From positions 1-64,000 of the forward strand of contig ONJR01000017.1 in NCBI GenBank assembly GCA_900318195.1: a DNA stretch of 64,000 nucleotides. The letters are read 5' to 3'. The notes under the pieces were generated by a model. That model did no database searches. It was given only the letters and a program-made list of their open reading frames with translations, and had not been told where the DNA came from. The stretch is from an uncultured Planctomycetota bacterium. GTDB lineage: Bacteria; Planctomycetota; Planctomycetia; Pirellulales; Thermoguttaceae. Shown here in pieces: positions 36,601-43,999 of the stretch (position 1 is the stretch's first letter; the number at the start of each line of letters is the position of its first letter). Position numbers and translations under genes: made by a program.

Positions 36601-37254
36601 GCGCCGACGAACCTCCAATGTGCGAATTACGATCGCGTTGCGAGAACGCTCGAAATGTCCTGGGACGCCGCAGAAGACGCGCTCTTCTATGAAGTGCAAT
36701 ATCGGCGCGCCGACAACGACGGAGAATGGTCCGACACATGGAACAAGAGCGCGATCGTCGCGGCGACGAGCCGCGTGGCAACGCTCGTACATGAAGACTC
36801 GTACTATCAGTTCCGCATCCGCTCGATCGGCGTCAACTGGGAGCGCTCGCAATGGAGCGAAACGCTGACTTTCAACGACCAGCCGACCGTCGTGCCGATC
36901 GATGAAATCAACGTCCAGGAATACGATCCTGCGTCCTCGACCCTGACCTTCGTATGGACGGACTCGCCGCACGTCGCGCAATACGAAACGCAATTTCGAC
37001 GCGCCGTCGGCAGCGCCGAACTCATCGAAGAAGCGACCTGGGAACCAATCGCCTCGACTTCGACAAATGAACTCGCTATTCAAGCGCGTCCAGACTATTT
37101 TTACCAGTTGCGCGTGAGAATTATTAGCGACGCCAATAAACGCTCGGAATGGCTCGAGTCAGAAGTCGCGCTACCCGAGGAGTACTCGATTGAATCGACC
37201 GCGCTACTCGACGCCGTATTCGAAGAGCTAGACGACGTGGAGCTAGAGTTCTAG
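33616..37254 (+). CDS. secreted planctomycete protein: zincin-like domain, leucine-rich repeats and FnIII repeats
   Basis: A 1212-aa exported protein starting with the planctomycete sorting motif RKSALEALEDRALLS (residues 14-28). A zinc-protease-like site HEIGHSLGYNVTH (about 217-229) fits HExxH with a Gly and a third His two residues later than in metzincins. One or two FnIII-like parts (about 355-520) precede a short leucine-rich region of about 600-735 (LNVDDNNLSTLELANLPELR). Four FnIII-like repeats of about 95 residues follow, each with LTW...YEVQYKRAD...FRVRA...W. AAAGGA before the ATG supports the start. It is probably a cell-surface or secreted protease or adhesin. Confidence 0.8.
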   Translation: MSLFSTPNRRASRARKSALEALEDRALLSVAPYSPAADVLDPMNMNQAAFVAEQSRATNDVEPIKVTQELLKTKGVDDPYNLEYILLESGNVSYLGQNGMSRYQNMTYSAVPDQVYIELWEQAIARWEQVFSVGQEDVVYPYAVNETTIEVDDCLLFFGFTDSYESSSSLGSAINAGYYRNGGSGTAATGSLVFNAKYFTSNPSENLQKIFYNTALHEIGHSLGYNVTHFRQTNLIVSSTDAPFGLDSTFATSSGAQNSYWFYVGERGVAKYLETYPATFTALGQPNNFPMETYIANGSYGAHPSSALSTYFLYLNQRDGMNYAISANYDATITPMTLAVLEDMGYSVNYDYADPIGTAAPDELTAETRGATVILTWNATTSAVSTYDLERMDLTADEPQWSVIATDVDELRYVDVTADPAREYAYRVRATNLTTRDEVADFRVQPNETITWEKGDAARFTIYTLTHDSSDRLAWTRKVQSTEETSWTADVEYETIARVIALNVVRDQTENSRPVDVSFAQNADQYVPEGYNVEDWNALKAFLEIKDEDGVKNGDKIANAFGDVYSPDMLEELAGLVWKNVEGEMRVTEIEWRNYGLVGALNLPDCDQLAKVDVAKNSLTGVELNSQLVTELNVDDNNLSTLELANLPELRSLSCARNKLANLDFANTPKLTYLNCASNPLAELNLTTTPILVTLRAQEIPVLTINLAGNSRVADLALWNTALEAIYLPEDFAGVVDFADSNAQEYRWTVDELVVGTESSLQFDGAKDTRVATLTLTDATQIVNCYVGEPSQLDPAPSEFVYADYDPATRTLPLTWSTVDDAAQYEVQYKRADSLDDLANEWKLAEIVESNSRIATGVNATSYYLFRVRAIKSDGSYTLWSDELIFRAEESTVLLETPKDFSYGLYDYNAKTLPLTWTAVEGATGYEAQYKRADSEDWSGAWALAEIVDVNERTATRVDQDSYFLFRVRALGENGAVSEWSDSLAFKAAELETLDAPTNLQCANYDRVARTLEMSWDAAEDALFYEVQYRRADNDGEWSDTWNKSAIVAATSRVATLVHEDSYYQFRIRSIGVNWERSQWSETLTFNDQPTVVPIDEINVQEYDPASSTLTFVWTDSPHVAQYETQFRRAVGSAELIEEATWEPIASTSTNELAIQARPDYFYQLRVRIISDANKRSEWLESEVALPEEYSIESTALLDAVFEELDDVELEF

Positions 37255-37283
37255 CTATCATACGCGCTAAATTAGGCGGATAA

Positions 37284-37326
37284 GAAACGCCCGCAACGGA
37301 ACTCGTTCGTCCGTCGCGGGCGTTTC
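37284..37326. terminator. bidirectional terminator
   Basis: An 11-bp stem GAAACGCCCGC/GCGGGCGTTTC (37284-37294 and 37316-37326) with a further inner stem ACGGA/TCCGT, between convergent genes. Confidence 0.75.
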
Positions 37327-37331
37327 CAGCG

Positions 37332-38030
37332 CTAGCGCGCTACTGAAAGGCGGCGTTTGAAGTAGCTCAGAAGCTCCGAATGATCGCGCGCATAGGCGTC
37401 GGCAAGGGACTGAATCTGGGTGCGCCGCGTCCGCTCAGATTCGTCTTCGATCGCAACGACGCAGTATCCCGCCTGCTTCGCCGTTTGAATTGCGTAGAGC
37501 GCGTCCTCAACCACAACGGCGTTAGCGCGCGCAGCTCCAAGACGCGCAAGAGCGACGTCGAAGATCTTGGAATGACCTTTACTCGCGTTGATCTCGGGAT
37601 CACGGCACGAGAGAACACAATCGAAAAACTGCAACGCGCCGACACGCGCTAGCCCAGCGCGCGCAAGTTCGCTCGACGTCGCGGTCGCCAAGCCTAATTT
37701 TACGCCGCGCGATTTAAGAAAAGCAAGCGTCTCGATCGCTCCCGGTTTAACGCGCGCCGTCTCGCGATACAACGTCGTGAGAATACCGCGCATTTCTGAG
37801 AGAATTTCGTCCAACGAAAGATCGAGACCGTACTCCTCTTTAAAATAGATCGCGCTCTCCCTAAGCGACATTGTGCCAACTTTATCGAGTAAACTCGCGT
37901 CAGGAACAACGCCGCGAGATTTAAGATACTCGATTCCCAAAGAATTCCATTGCGTCATCGTGTCGAGCAACGTGCCGTCAAGATCGAAGATTACGCATTC
38001 TAGAGCATACCCCTTGTGTTGTTTCGCCAT
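37332..38030 (-). CDS. HAD-superfamily phosphatase (beta-phosphoglucomutase-like)
   Basis: A 232-aa HAD hydrolase. Motif I is VIFDLDGTLLDT, motif II lies in LGLATATSS, and the late acidic motif is NAVVVEDALYA. The cap is the helical type seen in phosphoglycolate phosphatase or beta-phosphoglucomutase. GAGGA about ten bases before the ATG at 38030 supports the start; an in-frame TTG at 38039 is weaker. It begins 13 bases after thiE, so the two are co-transcribed. A role as the phosphatase of a thiamine-pathway intermediate is possible but only inferred from position. Confidence 0.82.
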   Translation of the reverse strand: MAKQHKGYALECVIFDLDGTLLDTMTQWNSLGIEYLKSRGVVPDASLLDKVGTMSLRESAIYFKEEYGLDLSLDEILSEMRGILTTLYRETARVKPGAIETLAFLKSRGVKLGLATATSSELARAGLARVGALQFFDCVLSCRDPEINASKGHSKIFDVALARLGAARANAVVVEDALYAIQTAKQAGYCVVAIEDESERTRRTQIQSLADAYARDHSELLSYFKRRLSVAR

Positions 38031-38043
38031 ATCGATCAATCCT

Positions 38044-38685
38044 CTAACTCAAAAGGAGCGCTTCAGTCGCTGCGCGTAACTCCGACGCTGCTAAACGAAC
38101 GTCAGGCGCTGAAAATATGCCCGTTACGACGGCGACGCCACATATGCCCGAATCGCGCAAAGGCGCCAGACGATCCTTCTTAATACCTCCGATCGCAACG
38201 ACCGGCAAGCGAACGGCGGCGCAGATCGACTTTAAACGTTCGACGCTTGTCATAATAGGGTTTTCCTTCGTCTGCGTCGGATAAATCGCGCCGACTCCTA
38301 AATAATCCGCGCCAGACTCTTGGGCCGCCAGCGCCTGATCTACCGTCTTCGCAGAAACCCCGACAATCTTATCATCGCCCAACGTCGCGCGCGCTTCGGA
38401 TACTGAAACGTCGTCCTGACCAACGTGCAGTCCGTCCGCGCCGCTCTCGAGCGCGACCTCAAGTGAATCGTCGACAATAAAGGGGGCGCCGTAACGACGG
38501 CAAATAGCGCCAACCGCGAGCGCCTTGCGCAGATATTCCGCGCGGTCAAGCGTCTTCTCGCGCAACTGAATCATAGTCGCGCCGCCGATCAGCGCTTCTT
38601 CCACTTGGCGCGTTAAAGTCGTCAGTTCCGTGCCGGCGCACGTTATACCGTATAAAAGCAGACTTTCACGCAACGTCTTCTTCAT
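38044..38685 (-). CDS. thiE: thiamine-phosphate synthase
   Basis: A 213-aa TIM barrel joining HMP-pyrophosphate and thiazole phosphate into thiamine phosphate. Signatures are IQLREKTLDRAEYL (substrate Arg and Lys), FIVDDSLEVALESGADGLHVGQ, VGVSAKTVDQA, ADYLGVGAIYPT and VVAIGGI. The ATG at 38685 has AAGGAGG eight bases upstream; the longer frame to 38754 overlaps its promoter. No TPP riboswitch was found in the leader. It heads a two-gene operon with the HAD phosphatase. Confidence 0.93.
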   Translation of the reverse strand: MKKTLRESLLLYGITCAGTELTTLTRQVEEALIGGATMIQLREKTLDRAEYLRKALAVGAICRRYGAPFIVDDSLEVALESGADGLHVGQDDVSVSEARATLGDDKIVGVSAKTVDQALAAQESGADYLGVGAIYPTQTKENPIMTSVERLKSICAAVRLPVVAIGGIKKDRLAPLRDSGICGVAVVTGIFSAPDVRLAASELRAATEALLLS

Positions 38686-38726
38686 ATTGTCTTCCTCCTT
38701 AAAAAGTAACGCGGCAAACCACAATG

Positions 38727-38754
38727 ATTGTATCGCTCGCGCCAAACTCGTCAA
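38727..38754 (-). promoter_or_regulatory. promoter for thiE-HAD
   Basis: On the minus strand TTGACG (38754-38749) and TACAAT (38732-38727), 16-bp spacer. The leader is only about 35 nt, too short for a TPP riboswitch. Confidence 0.65.
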
Positions 38755-38889
38755 GCGAACCGAAGGTCATGAGAATTTCAAAAAGAGCTCTGGACGTCAA
38801 GGGCAAAATACGTTACCATCCAGAATGGACGGAGGCGTTTTCCGTTCCCGTGCTAATCATGTCGCGTCGTTAGTCCTGGATTGTTACTC

Positions 38890-41800
38890 ATGCCGCCTAT
38901 TACTGTTTTAAAAACTACCGGAGTCTTACAAGCGTGCGCCGCGCTTATCATGGCGGCTATTCTAGGCGCGCACGCGACACAGGGACGCGCGCAATCTGTC
39001 GAGCAAAGCGTAAATGCGCAAACGGTAACTTTCCGACCGGGACTCATGCGACTCGATTTCTCCGTTACTGCTACGACCCCGACAAACTGGGACGGAGAAA
39101 TAAGGCTCTCGCGCGGAATCTTTGACGATTTAACCCCGCTCGGCAACTCTGTAACCGCGCCAACCGACTTCAAATACGCCGATCAATCGCGCAACGCTCT
39201 TGCGCTGCATACGCGCGCGCCGTCAAACTTCTGCGGCGTCGAAGCGACTATCTTTTCGCCAAACGACGCAAGGCTCGACGTCAAACTCGTCAATCGCGCG
39301 ACCGGCGCGCTCGTCGTCGCTAAGACAGTCTTTATCGATCGGCTTGTCGATTCCGCAACGCGCATTCCAATCGATGAGAACGGCGCCGCCGTCGAAATTA
39401 CGCGCGCCCCGGCTGACGACCTGCCGACTATCGTCGCAAAACTCGACCCCAACGGCGCAAGTTTGCAGGAAACGACTATTTTCGCGCCAAACGAAACCGT
39501 TAGAACGCTAACGGCGCCAAGATCGTGCTCCGCAAGGATTACAGAAGACGTCGCGCTCGTCGCATACGCTACGAAGCTAGGAGAATCGGAACCGTTCTGG
39601 AGAGAAACGCGAAACGTCCCCGCGCAAACGTTGCGCCAGATCGACGCTTTTGCGCACGACCCAAACGCAAATATTAATCCCTTTGTCTTCGACTTAACCG
39701 CGCCGCAGGAAGAAGGGGTGGTCGAACTCACGCTCGAACTGCACGCGAAACCGAGCGCCAAATCGACCTTCGCGCTACCGACCTCAGCGAAGCCGCGCGC
39801 TAAAATTCTCGCACGGCGCGCCGTGCAATTCGTCGTGCGATCAACGGCGCGCGTCGTCGAGCCGAGCGCGTCGTTAGAAGCCATTGACGCCGATCTTAGA
39901 ATGGAGCTAGTGGAAACGATCGACCCGACTAACTCTTCATGGCGAAAGTCCTTCTCTAAACGCGGGCTACTACCCTTCCGAAAATTAACAGAGCGCGCGC
40001 CTAACGCCGATAAGCCGGGCGCGCTACTGCGCTCGACTTTCGCAGCAGAAAGCGAGGACGCCAACGGATTACTGCAAGGCTTGCAGCCGAACTATCTCGA
40101 AATAAGACCTAGCGTCTCCGCTTCTGATCACGCCGCCACCGCGCCGACAGACGACGCGATCGCGTTGGGTCAGGCGTCCAGTTCCGAGAACAACGGACAT
40201 TTCGGGGTCAATCTTCGCGCTATTGTTCCCAAAATAGACGATGAAAAACGCGCGCTCGAACGCGAAGATATCCTTTTCAGGCGTCAGTTCGTTCAACGCT
40301 GGGAACGCGATCAATTCGATCGCTTTCTGCGCAACCTCGATCGCAGTCTCTGGGGACTCTCAGTCAACCTTTGGGATCGTCCGATTTCATCAGGACGCTC
40401 GCGACCTTTTACGCAGAACGAACTCGCGCTCTTCGCGCCGCCCCAAACGAAGTTTATGCGACTCGAACCGAATGGACTCGAACTCCCCGCCAATCAGGAA
40501 AAGTCCCGCGCTCAGATCGACGCTTTTATGAACGGCGAGCAATGCGAGCGTATATCCTGGGAAGCGTACCCGATTCCGATTCAGGCGCCGGGACAACCGC
40601 ATTTGCTGGAAATTGAATACCCTAAAAGCTTCACGCAACAACTCGCCGTCAGTATTCTGGAACCGAATCAATACGGCGCGCTCATGCCGTCCGCGCTCGA
40701 TCTGGGGTTCGTTACGGAGGAAAACGCGCTTTCGGATCGCGCTCAAAAGGACGTCGCAAGATACGCCGCGCTATTCTGGCCGCAAACGAAAACGCCTATT
40801 ATTCTACTCGCTAACTGTTCCGAAAAGACGGCGTGCGCTTACGGGCAAATTCGCGTCTATCGCGCGAACGCGAACGGCGTTGTCGGCTCGACGCCTAATC
40901 GCGGTCGTATCTTCGGACTCGCGCTAACGACGCCAAGCCTTTGCGATCAGTTCTCGTCGACGCGCGCGCCGTCCTATTTCGGACTCAACGGCGCAGAAGA
41001 TTGGCGCGCGTTCGACCAGAGCGTCTCGCGCGCGCTATATTACCTGTCCGCGAATAATTTCGACGCCATGACGCTTGCTGTCGTCGCGGACGGCTCCGCG
41101 CTGTATCCGAGCGTAACGCTCAATCCCTCGCCGAGATATGACGGAGGCGTCTATCTCGCAACCGGCGGCGATCCTACTCGTAAAGACGTACTCGCGTTCC
41201 TACTCGCACGATTTGAGTCGCGCAATAAATCTCTGGTGCCAATGCTCAAACTCAACGGTACGATCCCAGCGCTCGAAAGGCGGCTCGACGCCGCGCTCGC
41301 AATGCGCGCGCAGCCTGAAATGCGCGCCGCGTTAGAAGGAATCGAGTGGATCGGACCCAACGGGAAACGCGCAAGCGACGTACGCAAAGGCAAAGACGGC
41401 GCCGCTCAGTATTACAACGTCTTACATCCAGAAGTTGAAAAAGTCGCGCTCGCTCTCGTATCAGAACTCATGGCGCGATGCGCGCCCTACGACAGCTTCG
41501 GCGGGCTCGCGCTCGACCTCGGCGCCGACGGATGGCTCGCGCTGCCAGACGACGTCTATATGGGCATGGACGACGTTACGATCGCGAGATTCGTGCGCGA
41601 ATCGAATCTAACGACGCGACTATCGGGACAGAGCGGACGGCGCGTTCAGGAACTACTGCTTGCTAAGGGAGAGGATCGCTATCGTCAGCGCGCGGAGTTC
41701 ATTCGCGACGTCTGTCTAAACGAGTGGCTCGCGTGGCGTGTCGACGCGCTATACGGATTCTATCGCAAGGTGCGCGAAACCGCCGCCGCGACACGACCCG

Positions 41801-43803
41801 ACACGAGACTCTATCTGCTCGCCAACAATGCGTTGGAAGGACCGTACTGTAAAGCGACGCTATATCCCAGCTTCAGCGGAGGATCAAGATTGCGCGAGGC
41901 GTTTCGTCTCGTCGGACTCGACCCGGCGCGCTACGCAACCGCGCCCTATAAGTCGAACGGCTCTGGAATAAGCCAAGTAGCGTACGTATCAGGCGCGCCT
42001 ATTAACGAAAACTACGACAGCACGATAGCGCTACTACGCCCTGAAATAGTCGCGCCAACCTTCCCGCTCGCAAAAACGGCTACGACGGATCAGTTCGCCT
42101 CCTTGGAGGCGCTCGCCCTCTTTTCAAACGGTTTCGCCTACCCTGGCGCAGTGTTCCTGCACCGCGCGGAAAAGCGCCCGCTGTACGACTTCAACGCGAC
42201 AAGTCCGTTTAGACCGACCGTATCCGAACTTCAGACGCGCGCGTTGCCCTCCGGGTACGACAATCGTCGTCGGTTCGCGCGCGCGCTCGTCGCGTCGGAT
42301 CAATTCTGCTTCCTAGACGGTGGAGAACGACCGGTCTTCGGCGAAGAGGACGCGTTGCGCGAATGGATCTACGTCTTTAAGAGCCTACCGGCGACGAATT
42401 TTACTAACTGGTCCCCGAACGTCGCCGATCAAACGCCGCGCCAAGATCAGGAAAATACCAAGAGCGCCGCAAATGCAGAACCTACGAACGGCGCAAACGA
42501 CGATAAGACTCTGCAACCGATTATCGCAAGGTTTTACCGCTCGGAAAAAGAGACCTGGATCTACCTGTTAAACGTCGCGCCCTTCCACGTCGGCGTCAAA
42601 ATGACTGTTAAAAGACGCGGAGACGCCAAGTATGAAACCTACACCGGTCTGAGCGTCGAACAACCGACCCCGCTGAGCAACGCGATCGTATGGAACTATG
42701 CCGCGACTCCGTACGACTTGTCCGCAATTAGAATAGAAGATCCAAACGCTTCGATCGAAACGATTGAAGTTACGCGACCAAATGAAATTTGCGGCGCGGA
42801 CGGAAGACTATTTCACGCCGTTCAGGGATTCGTCGATCGCGCGCTCGTCGCAAAGGCGGGAGTCGAGCAACCGTTACGAAATGGAAATTTCGAAGAGTCC
42901 TTTACCAAACGTGAACAGAACGCCGAGAAAGACAACGCAAACGCGAACGCAGCCAAGCAGGATAAAAACGGACTTCTCGGGCTTGAAATGCCGTCGATTC
43001 CACTTTTCAAGACGCCAGGCAAACCAGAAGCGACTCCTGCGGCGCCCGAGCCCCGAAGTTCAGAATACGACTTATCCCAAATTCCAGGCTGGCGCGCGTT
43101 CGGACCGAACGACGTGCAAGTTCAACTCGATTCAACCGTCGCGCGCGAGGGTCGCGCTAGTCTGAAAATCTCGTCAAGTCAGAATTCTGGCGGCGTAATT
43201 TGTCAGCCGTTTATCGCGCCTACGACAGGACGATTGTGCATACAAGCGCTCGTCGGCACGCGACGCGAGGCGCAAGCGCTACCCCTTTACGTTTGCCTCG
43301 TTGGACTGCGCAACGGAGAACTTTTTACCCGACGCGTACCGCTCGAAAAGCGTATTCTATCAGAAAAAGAAAAGGCGTTAAAAGACCCTAATAATCTCGA
43401 TCAGGTCGTGTGGGTCGACGCCTTCGCGCTATTTGACAGACTGCCGCTCGACGGATTTCAAGAGCTCTCGATTCGGTTCGAGCTATGCGGTCCAGGAGAA
43501 CTATGGCTCGATAAAATACGCTTAACGAAACTCGCGTTCGCGGAATCGGAACAACCGGAACTCATGCGGATGATCAATACGGCGGAATTCCGCGCCAATA
43601 AATCGCGTGTGGTCGACGTCATGTTCATGCTCGATGGATATTGGAGAAGACTGCTGCAGGAGGAAATTCCCGACGATTCGCCGTTACTAGCCAATCGACC
43701 GCAACGGGTCGAACCGGTCGCGACGAACCCCGAACCGAACGCGACGCAAGATTCCAAAAAAGGCGTTTTTAATCGTACGCTCGACAGAATCCGCTTCTGG
43801 TAA
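38890..43803 (+). CDS. very large secreted family-10-like glycoside hydrolase with C-terminal carbohydrate-binding-like domain
   Basis: A 1637-aa exported protein (signal LQACAALIMAAILGAHATQG). The N-terminal 500 residues look like beta-sandwich domains. The middle (about 680-1150) is a barrel reminiscent of the family-10-like GHL10/DUF187 group: NFDAMTLAVVADGSALYPS, VPMLKLNGTIPAL, GGLALDLGADGWLALP, RLYLLANNAL. The C-terminal part has a jelly-roll resembling CBM4/9 (LRNGNFEES, IPGWRAFG, REGRASLKISSS) with an Asn/Ala/Lys-rich low-complexity linker before it. ATG 38890 is preferred to the TTG at 38881. No close family can be fixed by eye. It is a monocistronic unit with a terminator after it. 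Confidence 0.65.
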   Translation: MPPITVLKTTGVLQACAALIMAAILGAHATQGRAQSVEQSVNAQTVTFRPGLMRLDFSVTATTPTNWDGEIRLSRGIFDDLTPLGNSVTAPTDFKYADQSRNALALHTRAPSNFCGVEATIFSPNDARLDVKLVNRATGALVVAKTVFIDRLVDSATRIPIDENGAAVEITRAPADDLPTIVAKLDPNGASLQETTIFAPNETVRTLTAPRSCSARITEDVALVAYATKLGESEPFWRETRNVPAQTLRQIDAFAHDPNANINPFVFDLTAPQEEGVVELTLELHAKPSAKSTFALPTSAKPRAKILARRAVQFVVRSTARVVEPSASLEAIDADLRMELVETIDPTNSSWRKSFSKRGLLPFRKLTERAPNADKPGALLRSTFAAESEDANGLLQGLQPNYLEIRPSVSASDHAATAPTDDAIALGQASSSENNGHFGVNLRAIVPKIDDEKRALEREDILFRRQFVQRWERDQFDRFLRNLDRSLWGLSVNLWDRPISSGRSRPFTQNELALFAPPQTKFMRLEPNGLELPANQEKSRAQIDAFMNGEQCERISWEAYPIPIQAPGQPHLLEIEYPKSFTQQLAVSILEPNQYGALMPSALDLGFVTEENALSDRAQKDVARYAALFWPQTKTPIILLANCSEKTACAYGQIRVYRANANGVVGSTPNRGRIFGLALTTPSLCDQFSSTRAPSYFGLNGAEDWRAFDQSVSRALYYLSANNFDAMTLAVVADGSALYPSVTLNPSPRYDGGVYLATGGDPTRKDVLAFLLARFESRNKSLVPMLKLNGTIPALERRLDAALAMRAQPEMRAALEGIEWIGPNGKRASDVRKGKDGAAQYYNVLHPEVEKVALALVSELMARCAPYDSFGGLALDLGADGWLALPDDVYMGMDDVTIARFVRESNLTTRLSGQSGRRVQELLLAKGEDRYRQRAEFIRDVCLNEWLAWRVDALYGFYRKVRETAAATRPDTRLYLLANNALEGPYCKATLYPSFSGGSRLREAFRLVGLDPARYATAPYKSNGSGISQVAYVSGAPINENYDSTIALLRPEIVAPTFPLAKTATTDQFASLEALALFSNGFAYPGAVFLHRAEKRPLYDFNATSPFRPTVSELQTRALPSGYDNRRRFARALVASDQFCFLDGGERPVFGEEDALREWIYVFKSLPATNFTNWSPNVADQTPRQDQENTKSAANAEPTNGANDDKTLQPIIARFYRSEKETWIYLLNVAPFHVGVKMTVKRRGDAKYETYTGLSVEQPTPLSNAIVWNYAATPYDLSAIRIEDPNASIETIEVTRPNEICGADGRLFHAVQGFVDRALVAKAGVEQPLRNGNFEESFTKREQNAEKDNANANAAKQDKNGLLGLEMPSIPLFKTPGKPEATPAAPEPRSSEYDLSQIPGWRAFGPNDVQVQLDSTVAREGRASLKISSSQNSGGVICQPFIAPTTGRLCIQALVGTRREAQALPLYVCLVGLRNGELFTRRVPLEKRILSEKEKALKDPNNLDQVVWVDAFALFDRLPLDGFQELSIRFELCGPGELWLDKIRLTKLAFAESEQPELMRMINTAEFRANKSRVVDVMFMLDGYWRRLLQEEIPDDSPLLANRPQRVEPVATNPEPNATQDSKKGVFNRTLDRIRFW

Positions 43804-43820
43804 TGCACGACTACTTCGCA

Positions 43821-43849
43821 TCGCCGAGCGCCAATTGGACGCTCGGCGA
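43821..43849 (+). terminator. terminator after the 1637-aa gene
   Basis: A 10-bp stem TCGCCGAGCG/CGCTCGGCGA with a 9-nt loop, then GCGCTATTTTA. Confidence 0.65.
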
Positions 43850-43889
43850 GCGCTATTTTACGCCGAGTCAATTGCCGCGCCTCGGGCGC

Positions 43890-43918
43890 TTGAATTTCCT
43901 ACGCGCTCGGTTTATAAT
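43890..43918 (+). promoter_or_regulatory. promoter for the radical SAM gene
   Basis: TTGAAT (43890-43895) and a perfect TATAAT (43913-43918) with a 17-bp spacer. The leader is about 75 nt. Confidence 0.75.
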
Positions 43919-43999
43919 GACGTCGTTCGTCGCGCTTAGGCGCGCAGAGCTTTTTTAACATTATGAATTAGCGCGCCGCGCTTAGATAATACTAGAGTC

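Noticed and set aside
38686..38800. Possible TPP riboswitch before thiE.
   Set aside because: The promoter leaves a leader of only about 35 nt and no CUGAGA-type core is present.
39183..40064. A 293-aa open frame opposite the 1637-aa secreted protein gene.
   Set aside because: Ser-rich low-complexity product typical of an antisense shadow; the plus-strand gene has a signal peptide and continuous coding.
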